From the NCBI GenBank assembly GCA_031271965.1, contig JAISUS010000002.1, positions 1 through 64,000 of the forward strand: DNA of 64,000 nucleotides, given 5' to 3'. The position numbers and the translations under genes are program-made. Source of the stretch: Prevotella sp. (GTDB taxonomy: Bacteria; Bacteroidota; Bacteroidia; Bacteroidales; Dysgonomonadaceae). Under the pieces are notes generated by a model. That model did no database searches. It was not told where the DNA came from and worked only from the letters and a program-made list of their open reading frames with translations. Below are positions 44,870 through 53,330 of this stretch, in pieces (within the stretch, counting starts at the first letter, position 1; every line of letters begins with the position of its first letter).

Positions 44870-45307
44870 ATGGCTGAATTTGTAAGCGAAATAAAAATAA
44901 TACCGTATTCCGATGCGGATATCTTTGCTGTACTTTCTGATTTGAATAATTTGGAACTGGCTAAAGATAAAATACCTCAAAATGCAGTAAAAGATTTGAC
45001 ATTCGATCAAGATTCATGTTCTATCACTGTAGATCCTATAGGTAAGGTTAAGTTTGTGGTTGTTGAGCGTGAGCCCAATAAAACAATAAAATTTCGATCC
45101 GAACATTTGCCTTTCGATGTCAATATGTGGATACAGCTTGTGGCTTCGGCAGACAGTGAGACTAAGATGAAGCTCACGATCAAAGCAGATTTGAATCCTT
45201 TTCTCAAACCAATGGTTTCTAAACCATTGCAAGCAGGATTGGATAAAGTTGCTGAAGGTCTGGCCGATTTGCCATATTCTGATATATTGAAGAGTTTAAA
45301 AGAATAA
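44870..45307 (+). CDS. SRPBCC (START/polyketide-cyclase-like) fold protein
   Basis: A 145-residue protein with the usual course of the SRPBCC fold: an N-terminal strand FVSEIKIIPYSDADIFAVLSD, a central run of strands, and a long C-terminal helix LQAGLDKVAEGLADL. Such proteins bind hydrophobic ligands; no ligand is known here. It is locked between pyrE and argH, 14 bases after the first and four before the second. That arrangement suggests a co-transcribed housekeeping role, but the family gives no pathway. Confidence 0.85.
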   Translation: MAEFVSEIKIIPYSDADIFAVLSDLNNLELAKDKIPQNAVKDLTFDQDSCSITVDPIGKVKFVVVEREPNKTIKFRSEHLPFDVNMWIQLVASADSETKMKLTIKADLNPFLKPMVSKPLQAGLDKVAEGLADLPYSDILKSLKE

Positions 45308-45311
45308 GCAG

Positions 45312-46649
45312 ATGAAACTTTGGGAAAAAAGCATTAAGGTAAACAAAGATGTAGAGTCTTACACCATAGGCCGCGACCGAGAGCTGGATGTATATTTGGC
45401 TCCTTATGATGTGCTAGGCTCTATGGCGCATATTACTATGCTGGAATCTGTTGGCCTGCTTGATAAAAAAGAACTCCGCCTTTTACTTGAGGAACTGAAA
45501 GTTATCTATCAATTAACTATTGAAAGTAAATTTGAAATAGAGGATGGAATAGAAGATGTTCATTCTCAGGTTGAACTTATGCTTACCCGTAAATTGGGTG
45601 ATATAGGTAAAAAAATACACAGTGGGCGCTCACGGAACGATCAGGTATTGGTCGATTTAAAGCTTTTTACGCGTGACCGCATTCATATGCTTGTAGATTC
45701 GGTTTCAAAACTAATAGATGTACTGCTTAGCCAAAGTAATAAATATAAAGATGTTTTGATGCCGGGGTATACGCATCTGCAAATAGCTATGCCCTCATCT
45801 TTTGGTCTTTGGTTTGGTGCCTATGCCGAAAGTCTTGTCGATGATTTGCAACTTCTGCTTGCCGCATATAAGATTTGTAACAGAAACCCATTGGGTTCGG
45901 CAGCAGGTTATGGTTCATCATTTCCGCTTAATCGTCAGATGACGACCGATTTGCTGGGATTCGATTCAATGGATTATAATGTAGTCTATGCGCAGATGGG
46001 ACGAGGAAAAATAGAGCGTACTGTCGCTTTCGCTATTGCAAGCATTGCGGGTACATTGTCCAAGCTTTCGTTCGATGCATGTATGTTTAACAGCCAGAAC
46101 TTCGGATTTCTCAAATTGCCGGACGAATATACCACTGGTTCTAGCATTATGCCGCATAAGAAGAATCCGGATGTATTTGAACTTACCCGTGCGAAATGTA
46201 ATAAATTACAAGCTCTCCCTAATGATATTACATTGGTAATAAATAATCTGCCATCAGGTTATTTCCGGGATTTGCAGATAATAAAAGAGTTGTTCATTCC
46301 TTCCTTTGAAGAGATTGATGATTGTTTGCAAATGGTTACCCGTATGATGGGCGAAGTGAATATAAACGATCATATACTGGATGATCCTAAATATCTGTTG
46401 ATTTTTAGTGTTGAAGAAGTAAATCGTTTAGTCCTTGAAGGTGTACCTTTCAGAGATGCTTATAAACAAGTTGGACTGGAAATAGAGAAAGGTAATTTTA
46501 AACATGATAAGACGGTTGCTCATACCCACGAAGGCAGTATAGGCAACTTGTGTAACGATAGAATTGAATTGCTTAAGCAGCAAATTGTCGATCGGTTTGA
46601 TTTCGACAAGGTCGTTGCTGCTGAAAAGAAATTGATAGAATCAAGATAA
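45312..46649 (+). CDS. argH: Argininosuccinate lyase
   Basis: A 445-residue fumarase/aspartase-superfamily enzyme that splits argininosuccinate into arginine and fumarate. The family signature is GSSIMPHKKNPDVFELTRA. The substrate loop has HSQVELMLTRKLG and KIHSGRSRNDQV, and LMPGYTHLQIAMP carries the catalytic histidine. No other arginine gene is in the window. It ends at a terminator. Confidence 0.97.
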   Translation: MKLWEKSIKVNKDVESYTIGRDRELDVYLAPYDVLGSMAHITMLESVGLLDKKELRLLLEELKVIYQLTIESKFEIEDGIEDVHSQVELMLTRKLGDIGKKIHSGRSRNDQVLVDLKLFTRDRIHMLVDSVSKLIDVLLSQSNKYKDVLMPGYTHLQIAMPSSFGLWFGAYAESLVDDLQLLLAAYKICNRNPLGSAAGYGSSFPLNRQMTTDLLGFDSMDYNVVYAQMGRGKIERTVAFAIASIAGTLSKLSFDACMFNSQNFGFLKLPDEYTTGSSIMPHKKNPDVFELTRAKCNKLQALPNDITLVINNLPSGYFRDLQIIKELFIPSFEEIDDCLQMVTRMMGEVNINDHILDDPKYLLIFSVEEVNRLVLEGVPFRDAYKQVGLEIEKGNFKHDKTVAHTHEGSIGNLCNDRIELLKQQIVDRFDFDKVVAAEKKLIESR

Positions 46650-46680
46650 GATATAGATTACATTCTATATCTTTTTTATT
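46648..46680 (+). terminator. Terminator of the pyrE-argH unit
   Basis: AAGATATAG (46648-46656) pairs with CTATATCTT (46665-46673), followed by a T6 run. The stem begins inside the argH stop codon. Confidence 0.8.
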
Positions 46681-46697
46681 ATAATACGTTCAGACAG

Positions 46698-47918
46698 ATG
46701 GAAGAATCAGAAATTATATTGGCGAGTTTATCAGGAGAAGATAAACCGGGAGTAACAGCCGCTCTTACAGCTGTATTGGCTCAACACGATGCAAATATCC
46801 TTGATATAGGGCAGGCCAATATTCATCATTCTCTATCTCTGGCTATTATGTTCGAGGCGAAGAATGCCGGTGATGTTATAAAAGACCTGCTTTTCAAGGC
46901 TACCGAGCTAGGTGTTATTATCCGTTTTTCACCTATTGAAAAAGATGAATACATGCGTTGGGTGAATTTGCAGGGAACCAAGAATCGCTATATTGTAACT
47001 GTTTTGGGTAGAACTTTAAATCCGGCTCATATATCAGCTGTGGCTGAAATTAGTCAGAAATATAAGCTGAATATTGAAAAGATAATTCGTCTGACCGGAC
47101 GTGTTCCGTTAAATGCATCAGAACGACAAAGCCGCTCTTGTATCGAATTGTCCATCAGGGGGACAGTTGATGATGTTCAACAACTGAAACATGATTTTAT
47201 GAGCCTTGCCGACAAGATGGGGATTGATATTGCATTTCAGGTGGAAAATATGTACCGCCGTATGCGACGCCTTATTTGTTTCGATATGGATTCTACCCTT
47301 ATACAAACAGAAGTAATAGACGAACTGGCAGAACGTGCCGGAGTGGGAGAGGAGGTAAAAGCAATTACCGAATCTGCGATGAAAGGTGAAATCGACTTTA
47401 CAGAGAGTTTTAAAAAGCGTGTTAGCTTGCTTAAAGGATTGGATGAGTCCGTAATGAAAGAAATAGCTGAAAATCTGCCGATCACAGAGGGAATGACAAG
47501 GCTTATCCGTATTCTGAAAAAGAGCGGATGCAAGTTGGCCATTCTGTCGGGAGGATTTACCTATTTTGGCAATTATCTGAGGGATAAATATGGATTCGAT
47601 TATGTATATGCCAATGAGTTGGAGATAGAGGACGGAAAACTTACAGGAAATTATATAGGCGATGTTGTAGATGGTAAACGTAAAGCTGAATTATTGCGTC
47701 TACTTGCCCAAGTAGAAAAAGTAGATATACGCCAAACTGTAGCAGTAGGTGACGGAGCGAATGATTTACCTATGTTGGGAATTGCCGGATTGGGTATTGC
47801 TTTCCACGCAAAGCCAAAAGTTAAGGCGAATGCAAAGCAATCGTTGTCTACTGTCGGCCTCGATGGAATTTTGTACTTCCTTGGTTACAGAGATTCTATG
47901 CTTGAGGGAGAAGTGTAG
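46698..47918 (+). CDS. serB: Phosphoserine phosphatase with two ACT domains
   Basis: A 406-residue fusion of two N-terminal ACT domains (about 5-80, opening ILASLSGEDKPGVTAALTAV, and about 95-170, YIVTVLGRTLNPAHISAVAE) with a HAD phosphatase. The nucleophile is in CFDMDSTLIQTEVIDELAE, with ILSGGFTYFG and VGDGANDLPMLGIAGLGIA later. It removes the phosphate in the last step of serine synthesis. The ACT pair suggests feedback by serine. It is transcribed alone, after the argH terminator. Confidence 0.95.
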   Translation: MEESEIILASLSGEDKPGVTAALTAVLAQHDANILDIGQANIHHSLSLAIMFEAKNAGDVIKDLLFKATELGVIIRFSPIEKDEYMRWVNLQGTKNRYIVTVLGRTLNPAHISAVAEISQKYKLNIEKIIRLTGRVPLNASERQSRSCIELSIRGTVDDVQQLKHDFMSLADKMGIDIAFQVENMYRRMRRLICFDMDSTLIQTEVIDELAERAGVGEEVKAITESAMKGEIDFTESFKKRVSLLKGLDESVMKEIAENLPITEGMTRLIRILKKSGCKLAILSGGFTYFGNYLRDKYGFDYVYANELEIEDGKLTGNYIGDVVDGKRKAELLRLLAQVEKVDIRQTVAVGDGANDLPMLGIAGLGIAFHAKPKVKANAKQSLSTVGLDGILYFLGYRDSMLEGEV

Positions 47919-47942
47919 CCCTTTCTCATTTTATTTTTTACA

Positions 47943-48068
47943 TTACAACCCGAGGTGGTTCGGGATTGCCGAGATGAACTATGAAAAAATCTGCAGGCTG
48001 TTACGGCATGCAGGCAACCATATAAAAAGAATTACCCCCGATGAAACAAATTCGGGTATTTTTTTAAT
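47943..48068 (+). other. Hairpin-rich segment after serB, with terminator
   Basis: Three stem-loops stand in a row: CCCGA...TCGGG (about 47949-47964), CTGCA...TGCAG (about 47993-48014), and TACCC-type to CGGGTA (about 48034-48060), the last followed by T7. The third is a terminator for serB. The first two may be part of its 3' end or of a small RNA. On the minus strand the same last stem is followed by TTCTTTTT, so it may end minus-strand transcripts too. Confidence 0.5.
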
Positions 48069-48101
48069 CCTATAAACGCATGATGACGATACACGAATTG
48101 C

Positions 48102-48188
48102 TCAATTCTCGTGTTTTTTCAGGTAATCCCTGATCACTTTTTCTTTTGTATGCCTACGCAGGTAGTAATGCATGAACGGCTTACCCAT
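48102..48188 (-). CDS. Tiny basic ORF (28 aa), possibly the end of a frameshifted gene
   Basis: From the ATG at 48188 the minus strand encodes MGKPFMHYYLRRHTKEKVI and a short basic tail ending in HEN. It reads like real coding sequence. The frame upstream is closed by a TAA eight codons before the ATG. The stop of the neighbouring 24-codon ORF overlaps this start (ATGGGTAA), so either the two are translationally coupled mini-proteins or a single gene has taken a frameshift. I do not know the family. Confidence 0.4.
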   Translation of the reverse strand: MGKPFMHYYLRRHTKEKVIRDYLKKHEN

Positions 48189-48255
48189 CTGTCTGAGAAA
48201 TCTGCCGATAATTTTTATATAATTCATTTATCCGGTGTTTTTGTTTGTTATTCAT
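48181..48255 (-). CDS. Tiny ORF (24 aa) overlapping the next, unknown
   Basis: From the ATG at 48255 the minus strand encodes a 24-residue polar peptide, MNNKQKHRINELYKNYRQIS and four more residues. It ends in a TAA that overlaps the start of the 28-codon ORF. Joined, the two would make a small helical, basic protein of about 52 residues. It may be a pseudogene with a one-base indel. Confidence 0.35.
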   Translation of the reverse strand: MNNKQKHRINELYKNYRQISQTDG

Positions 48256-48438
48256 TAAAAAATGACGGCTGGCAGCCGCTATCCTGCATAATGCAGACCA
48301 GATATATACCCCGTATTATCCCGTTTACGGTTTTCTCAAGCGGCAAACGGGAAAGTAAAGAACAGGCAACTCCGCTAACGATCAGATATTTGATTAACGT
48401 CAAACCTTGTACATCGTTTTGTGCTACCCCAGGGATTA

Positions 48439-48508
48439 GTGTCCGGCCGGAAAGTAACCTGCTTATGCGTTTTCAGGAAACGAGCAGGTCACATGCTCCG
48501 GCGGACAC
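48439..48508. other. 70-base nested hairpin in a gene-poor region
   Basis: Outer arms GTGTCCG (48439-48445) and CGGACAC (48502-48508), inner arms ACCTGCT (48457-48463) and AGCAGGT (48483-48489), and an inner hairpin CGTTT/AAACG (48468-48472 with 48478-48482) stack into one long structure. The base composition is GC-rich against an AT-rich background. It may be a structured RNA on either strand, or the hairpin end of a mobile element. No family was recognised. Confidence 0.5.
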
Positions 48509-48705
48509 AGCTCCTTACTTTTTGAAATTTACAAAACTTAAAAACACAAACTACAATATTATGATAACAACCGTCCTTATTCTGTGCCAATTGCACTAAA
48601 TAAATGGCTCAAAGCTGGTGATATTCTTTAGTTTCACACGTGGCATGAGTATGCCTCCGCCGTCTGTGCCTGTGGTTTCTCCTCTATCTGTCGCCATATT
48701 TTTTT

Positions 48706-48828
48706 TTAGACATCCGGCAGGGTCGCTTTCTGTGGCGGGGTTCCCGAACCTTCCATCACTTGTCCGCAAGCCGTTCCGCATAAGGGGGTCAACAGCATTA
48801 AAATAATTATAAGTTTAATTTTGTTCAT
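48706..48828 (-). CDS. Short lipoprotein-like peptide (40 aa), possibly truncated
   Basis: The ATG at 48828 opens a frame for a 40-residue peptide: a hydrophobic signal MNKIKLIIILMLLTPLCG, a lipobox-like CGTAC, and a short tail GQVMEGSGTPPQKATLPDV. It stops at TAA just before an A9 tract (48699-48707). In another frame the DNA continues for about 34 codons with RGETTGTDGGGILMPRV and ends at 48596, so the gene may have been longer and lost its frame. Small Bacteroidetes lipoprotein-like peptides of this style are common and mostly unstudied. Confidence 0.45.
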   Translation of the reverse strand: MNKIKLIIILMLLTPLCGTACGQVMEGSGTPPQKATLPDV

Positions 48829-48899
48829 AATTACTACATCAGAGTTTATATTTAATAAAACATTATATGTTTCATCTGCTTCATCTGCAATATATTATT

Positions 48900-48935
48900 G
48901 TCTCGTTATTGCGAGGAGTGAAGTGACGGGAATCC
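48900..48935. repeat. Degraded half-copy of the 'cattgcgag' repeat
   Basis: The stretch 'ctcgttattgcgaggagtga' followed by 'agtgacgggaatcc' resembles the arms of the inverted-repeat element at 15922-16063 and lies directly before copy B of the 106-base repeat. Confidence 0.5.
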
Positions 48936-48942
48936 TATTTCT

Positions 48943-49047
48943 AAAAAAATTCCGTATTCCGATTGAGTTAATGCCATATATTTTACCCGAAAAAATCTTA
49001 TTTCTCTCACAAAGAAAGCAGGTGATTTAGAAGTTTTTTTGAAGATT
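48943..49047. repeat. Dispersed repeat, copy B (about 105 bp)
   Basis: Aligns with positions 7-112 across the whole segment, with a handful of substitutions and one single-base gap. A 15-base piece near its end (49025-49039) is repeated at 49050-49064. The DNA from here to 49197 shows no gene that I trust. Confidence 0.8.
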
Positions 49048-49197
49048 TGAATTTAGAAGTTTTTTTACCGGAGTTTGTTATGGTGTGCGTAGTAGCGGGC
49101 AAATGTGTGAAAGGTGCTGTATGGAAAACTCAAATTTTATTGGGGAACAAGTCGGAAAATCAAATAGCCATCTTCAGAGAACTGTTTCATAATTTAT

Positions 49198-49989
49198 TCA
49201 GGGTTGTTTTATCTTATCCTTTACTATTTTGATGCTTTGTTCCACTTCCTTTCTCAAATCAGATTCGTTATCTTCCATATTTTGAAGGATATGATTGTAA
49301 TTTTCTAAGGCCTTATTGTATTCTTTAAGCTCATAGTATGTATTTCCCCGATTATAATAAGCGATGGGTGAATCTTCTATTTTAATAGCTTTAGTAAAAT
49401 CAGCCAAAGCTTCGTTGTAGTGTTCCATTTTTTCTCTGACCAATCCCCGGTTATTGTATGCACTGGCATAACCGGGCATCAATTCTATCGTTTTATTCAG
49501 GTCTTGCAGAGCTTTCTCGTACAATCCTATATTGCTGTATATTGAACCTCTGTTGTAGTATGCCATACCATCTTTAGGATCGAGGTTTATAATTTCGGAA
49601 CAAGTATTGAGCGTTTGCATTTCATCGCCCATGTGGTAGTATACGGTTGCCAAATGCGTATAAGCTTTCAATAATACCTTATCGCGCCACTCTGTATCTT
49701 TTTTATACTTTTCATCATTGTTAATCCTCTCTATTAGGGTGTTTAGCATATTTGCTTTCTCCAGAGGTGTGTTTAATCTGTTTAGGGCAAAGTAAATGTC
49801 ATTATTAAATTTCACCAAGCTCTTTTCTCCTTGCTTTTTCCTTCTGGCTATAAGGTAAAACATCAAAGCAAATAAAAGAAACATGGTGCCGAAAATGGCT
49901 ACAAACCCTATGATTCCTATATTAACAACAGATGTTGAATTACAAGACACAAATAATAAAGGGAGAAACAGAATAGCAATATATTTCAT
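49198..49989 (-). CDS. TPR-repeat lipoprotein
   Basis: A 263-residue protein. An N-terminal signal with FVSCNS (Cys16) may be a lipobox, and it is followed by a second hydrophobic segment (about 22-48) and basic residues ARRKKQGEK, so it is lipidated or membrane-anchored. The C-terminal part has at least four TPR units: DGMAYYNRGSIYSNIGLYEKA, YASAYNNRGLVREKMEHYNEA, PIAYYNRGNTYYELKEYNKA, and an earlier partial one. TPRs mediate protein contacts; the partner is unknown. It lies 87 bases after the U32 gene on the same strand. Confidence 0.85.
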   Translation of the reverse strand: MKYIAILFLPLLFVSCNSTSVVNIGIIGFVAIFGTMFLLFALMFYLIARRKKQGEKSLVKFNNDIYFALNRLNTPLEKANMLNTLIERINNDEKYKKDTEWRDKVLLKAYTHLATVYYHMGDEMQTLNTCSEIINLDPKDGMAYYNRGSIYSNIGLYEKALQDLNKTIELMPGYASAYNNRGLVREKMEHYNEALADFTKAIKIEDSPIAYYNRGNTYYELKEYNKALENYNHILQNMEDNESDLRKEVEQSIKIVKDKIKQP

Positions 49990-50076
49990 ACTATATGGGT
50001 TTAGATAACAAATTTAGATAAAAAGATCTTTTTGGCAACGATATATTATCCAAACCTTTATCCTTGAAAAGGATAT

Positions 50077-51345
50077 TTAAGATATGAAAGATTTTTTAGG
50101 GTTTGTTTTCACCATTTTAAATAGCTTGTCGGATGGCCGTATTTTCTCGTTCACCTTCATTGAAAATTTTTCACCTTTTACAGTTTCTTCTACTGATATC
50201 AAATCTACGCGTATTTCTTCCACAGTCTGAAATACTGCTCCGGTAGTCGGGCCTGTGATAAGTATTTCGTCTCCGACTTTGAGGGATTGTGTTTCCATAA
50301 GGAATTCGGCAACACCCAGATTTGAGAAATATTTAAGTCCCTTGCCTATATATACTTTCCTTTTGGTTGCTCCCGAACCGTAATTACTCGACCATTCGCC
50401 AAGCCTTTGTCCCAAATAATATCCATTCCAGAATCCACGGTTGAATACTGTTGCCAAACGTTCGTCCCAGTTATCAACCTTTTGGTCGGTAAATGTTCCT
50501 TCGCAATATGACTTGACGGCTTCCTTATAGCATTCTACTACGGTGCGCACATATTCGGGGCCACGGGCACGGCCTTCTATTTTGAATACCCGTACGCCTG
50601 CATCCATCATTTTATTCATAAAGTGGATGGTTTTTAAGTCTTTTGGCGACATAATGTATTCATTGTCTATCTCCAGTTCTATTTCGCTATCCTTATCTTT
50701 TACGATATATCCCCGGCGGCATAATTGGTTACAAGCTCCACGATTCGCCGAAAGGTCTTTTTCGTGTAGGCTTAAATAGCATTTCCCGGAAACAGCCATG
50801 CAAAGTGCTCCGTGTGAGAACATCTCTATCCTGATTAGCTCTCCATTCGGTCCTTTTATATTCTGTTCTATAATATCTTTATAGATGGCAGCTACTTGAT
50901 CGAGATTTAATTCTCTAGCTAAAACCACTACATCGGCGAACTGTCCGTAAAATTTTAATGCTTCGGTATTGGTAATATTTAATTGGGTGGATAGATGAAC
51001 TTCTACTCCGATACTACGTGCATACATCATAACTGCTACATCAGATGCTATGACAGCAGATAGTCCGGCTTCTTTTGCCGCATTTACTATTTTGTGCATC
51101 AGATTGATGTCGTTATCATATATTATTGTATTGACAGTCAGATAACTTTTCAGATTATTTTCTTTACATATCGTAGCAATCTGTTTCAGGTCGTCAATGG
51201 TAAAATTGTTTGATGATTTGGCGCGCATATTAAGCCCCTCAATACCAAAGTAGATAGAGTCCGCACCACCTTGTATTGCTGCTGCCAAAGAGTCGTATGA
51301 CCCTACTGGAGCCATTATTTCAAAATCGGATATATTCTTGTTCAT
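50077..51345 (-). CDS. U32-family protein (TrhP/RlhA/YegQ-like)
   Basis: A 422-residue U32-family protein. The family signature appears as EMFSHGALCMAVSGKC, followed by SANRGACNQLCRRGY; these four cysteines match the 4Fe-4S ligands of UbiU/UbiV and the tRNA/rRNA hydroxylation enzymes TrhP and RlhA. The N-terminus is EIMAPVGSYDSLAAAIQGGAD. Members with this length mostly act in RNA hydroxylation rather than proteolysis, so the old 'peptidase' or 'collagenase' label is likely wrong. The exact target is not known. Confidence 0.9.
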   Translation of the reverse strand: MNKNISDFEIMAPVGSYDSLAAAIQGGADSIYFGIEGLNMRAKSSNNFTIDDLKQIATICKENNLKSYLTVNTIIYDNDINLMHKIVNAAKEAGLSAVIASDVAVMMYARSIGVEVHLSTQLNITNTEALKFYGQFADVVVLARELNLDQVAAIYKDIIEQNIKGPNGELIRIEMFSHGALCMAVSGKCYLSLHEKDLSANRGACNQLCRRGYIVKDKDSEIELEIDNEYIMSPKDLKTIHFMNKMMDAGVRVFKIEGRARGPEYVRTVVECYKEAVKSYCEGTFTDQKVDNWDERLATVFNRGFWNGYYLGQRLGEWSSNYGSGATKRKVYIGKGLKYFSNLGVAEFLMETQSLKVGDEILITGPTTGAVFQTVEEIRVDLISVEETVKGEKFSMKVNEKIRPSDKLFKMVKTNPKKSFIS

Positions 51346-51453
51346 TTGTTTGATTTATTCGAAGCCTTAGTTGATAAGTCGGATGCAAAATTATCTCTTT
51401 TAAATGAATCCGGCAAACCATTAACTATTCTGAAAAGATATTGTATTAGATTA

Positions 51454-51486
51454 AAAAAGCACCTTGTATTAAAGGTGCTTTTACTT
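51454..51486 (-). terminator. Terminator of the VWA lipoprotein gene
   Basis: AAAAGCACCTT (51455-51465) pairs with AAGGTGCTTTT (51472-51482). On the minus strand it is followed by T-rich sequence. It lies about 20 bases past the stop of the VWA gene. Confidence 0.85.
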
Positions 51487-51501
51487 ATTAAGGAGTTTAT
51501 G

Positions 51502-53196
51502 CTAGTTAACCAGTCCTTTGGCTGTTTCCATCAGACGAACAAACTCACGTCGATAGCCTTGTTCGTCCGAGCTGAATCCTTTTTGAGCAAGAGCTATTGC
51601 CTTGTCATAAGTTCCGGTTCCTTTATATTGTGAATCTTTTATCAGTTGTCCGAACATAACTACTGCTGACGCGAAACGAAAATCATCAGAAACACGGTCA
51701 CCGTTATTGTCTATCAGCAGTATTTCTATTTTTTTGCTTGTATCACTGTTTGGTTGTTTATATCTTAGTTTTACGGTCAATAAATCGGGATGTAAACTAG
51801 ACGAAACCAGATCGGTATTCGTATCTTTCTGATATTTTAAAGGATCTACATTCCCTATCAGATTACTCTTGACCCCTACGGGAATTACTTCATAAAAAGC
51901 AGTCACAGTATGTCCTGCACCCATTTCTCCGGCGTCTTTTGTGTCATCGTTAAAGTCTTCCTTGTTCAATAGGCGAGTTTCGTAGCCAACCAATCTGTAG
52001 GCTTGCACTTTACTTGGATTAAATTCGATTTGCAATTTTACATCCTTAGCGACGGTGTACATTGTTGCACCGAATTCATTTACCAGAACTTTGTTTGCTT
52101 CTTGTAGATTGTCTATATAGGCATGATTTCCATTCCCTGCTTGAGCTAATGTTTGCATCTTTTTATCTTTGTAATTGCCCATGCCATATCCCAAGATGGA
52201 CAAGAAGACTCCGCTCTTACGTTCTTTTTCTATCAGCTTTTGCAGCTCGTCGTTACTAGAAATTCCCACATTGAAGTCCCCGTCGGTACACAGGATTATT
52301 CTATTATTACCGTTTTGTATCAGGTTTTTCTTTGCTATTTTGTAAGCGAGTTGTATGCCAGCTCCCCCAGCAGTAGAACCTCCTGCTGTCAAGTTTTCTA
52401 AGGCTTCCTTTATTTTTTGCTTATTGTTTCCTGATGTGGAAGGTAAAACTTCTCCTGCTGCTCCGGCATAGACAACGATAGCTACCTTATCTTTCTCTCG
52501 TAGATTATTTACGAGTAATTTAAGAGACGATTTTACCAGATCGAGGCGTGTAGCCCCATACATCGAGCCTGATACATCGATAAGGAACACAAAATTTGAA
52601 GCTGGTAGATTATCCCCTGCTATATTTCTTGCTTTGAGGCCTATTTTTACTAGTCTGTTTTGGCTATTCCACGGACAATTTCCGACTTCAGCGGAAATTT
52701 TAACGGGATCTGTTCCTGTTGGTTCAGGATAATTGTAACTAAAATAGTTTATCAGTTCCTCTATACGAATAGCATCTTTATCCGGAAGCGAACCTCTGTT
52801 AATAAATCGACGCATATTGCTGTATGAAGCCGCATCTACGTCTACCGAAAATGTTGAGAGAGGTTCTGCTTTTGCCAATTGAAATTTATTTTCAGCAAAT
52901 TGGCTGTATTCTTCATTTTTGAGCTGATCGTAGTCTGCGCCTGTTATGGAAATTTGCATTTTGCTTTCTTGCATTTCTTCGTCCATGCATATTGTAGGAG
53001 GGACGAAATACATCTTATGTTTATCTGCGGATACATCTTCGCTGATAATTTTGTTCTCTTCAATAGGAGCCATTTGTGCCACTTCTTCTATTACATATGT
53101 CTCATCTGTATTTTCTTTTTCCTTAGGTTTATTCGTTCCACATGAGGAAATGAACAAGGCTAGTAATATTAATATACCTGTTTTGTAAGCTTCCAT
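51502..53196 (-). CDS. VWA-domain lipoprotein (YfbK-like)
   Basis: A 564-residue lipoprotein with lipobox ISSC (Cys19). Order of domains: an N-terminal region with FSVDVDAASYSNMRRFI and IRIEELINYFSYNYPEP, typical of the YfbK family; a von Willebrand A domain with the metal-site motif FLIDVSGSMYG; and a C-terminal domain with LTVKLRYKQP and RFASAVVMFGQLI (DUF3520-like). It likely binds metal and protein partners at the cell envelope. No carboxypeptidase-like N-terminal extension is present. Stands alone between U32 and rpiA. Confidence 0.93.
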   Translation of the reverse strand: MEAYKTGILILLALFISSCGTNKPKEKENTDETYVIEEVAQMAPIEENKIISEDVSADKHKMYFVPPTICMDEEMQESKMQISITGADYDQLKNEEYSQFAENKFQLAKAEPLSTFSVDVDAASYSNMRRFINRGSLPDKDAIRIEELINYFSYNYPEPTGTDPVKISAEVGNCPWNSQNRLVKIGLKARNIAGDNLPASNFVFLIDVSGSMYGATRLDLVKSSLKLLVNNLREKDKVAIVVYAGAAGEVLPSTSGNNKQKIKEALENLTAGGSTAGGAGIQLAYKIAKKNLIQNGNNRIILCTDGDFNVGISSNDELQKLIEKERKSGVFLSILGYGMGNYKDKKMQTLAQAGNGNHAYIDNLQEANKVLVNEFGATMYTVAKDVKLQIEFNPSKVQAYRLVGYETRLLNKEDFNDDTKDAGEMGAGHTVTAFYEVIPVGVKSNLIGNVDPLKYQKDTNTDLVSSSLHPDLLTVKLRYKQPNSDTSKKIEILLIDNNGDRVSDDFRFASAVVMFGQLIKDSQYKGTGTYDKAIALAQKGFSSDEQGYRREFVRLMETAKGLVN

Positions 53197-53302
53197 AATC
53201 TGTTAGTTTAGGTGGATAATTTAATCGTTTATCAGATAGACTTATTTTCTACCCAAATTCCATAAAAAGCCCTAGATATTTTAATCATTCTGAAATAAGA
53301 AG

Positions 53303-53310
53303 TAACTTTG
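53303..53310 (+). promoter_or_regulatory. -7 element of rpiA (TAACTTTG)
   Basis: TAACTTTG lies 20 bases before the rpiA start codon and matches TAnnTTTG. Confidence 0.5.
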
Positions 53311-53330
53311 TAGCCTTTAAAGAATAGGCT

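Noticed and set aside
48111-48599. A 162-codon plus-strand frame
   Set aside because: It begins with GTG and crosses the nested hairpin and the minus-strand mini-ORFs. Its product has no signal or known motif, so I take it as chance.
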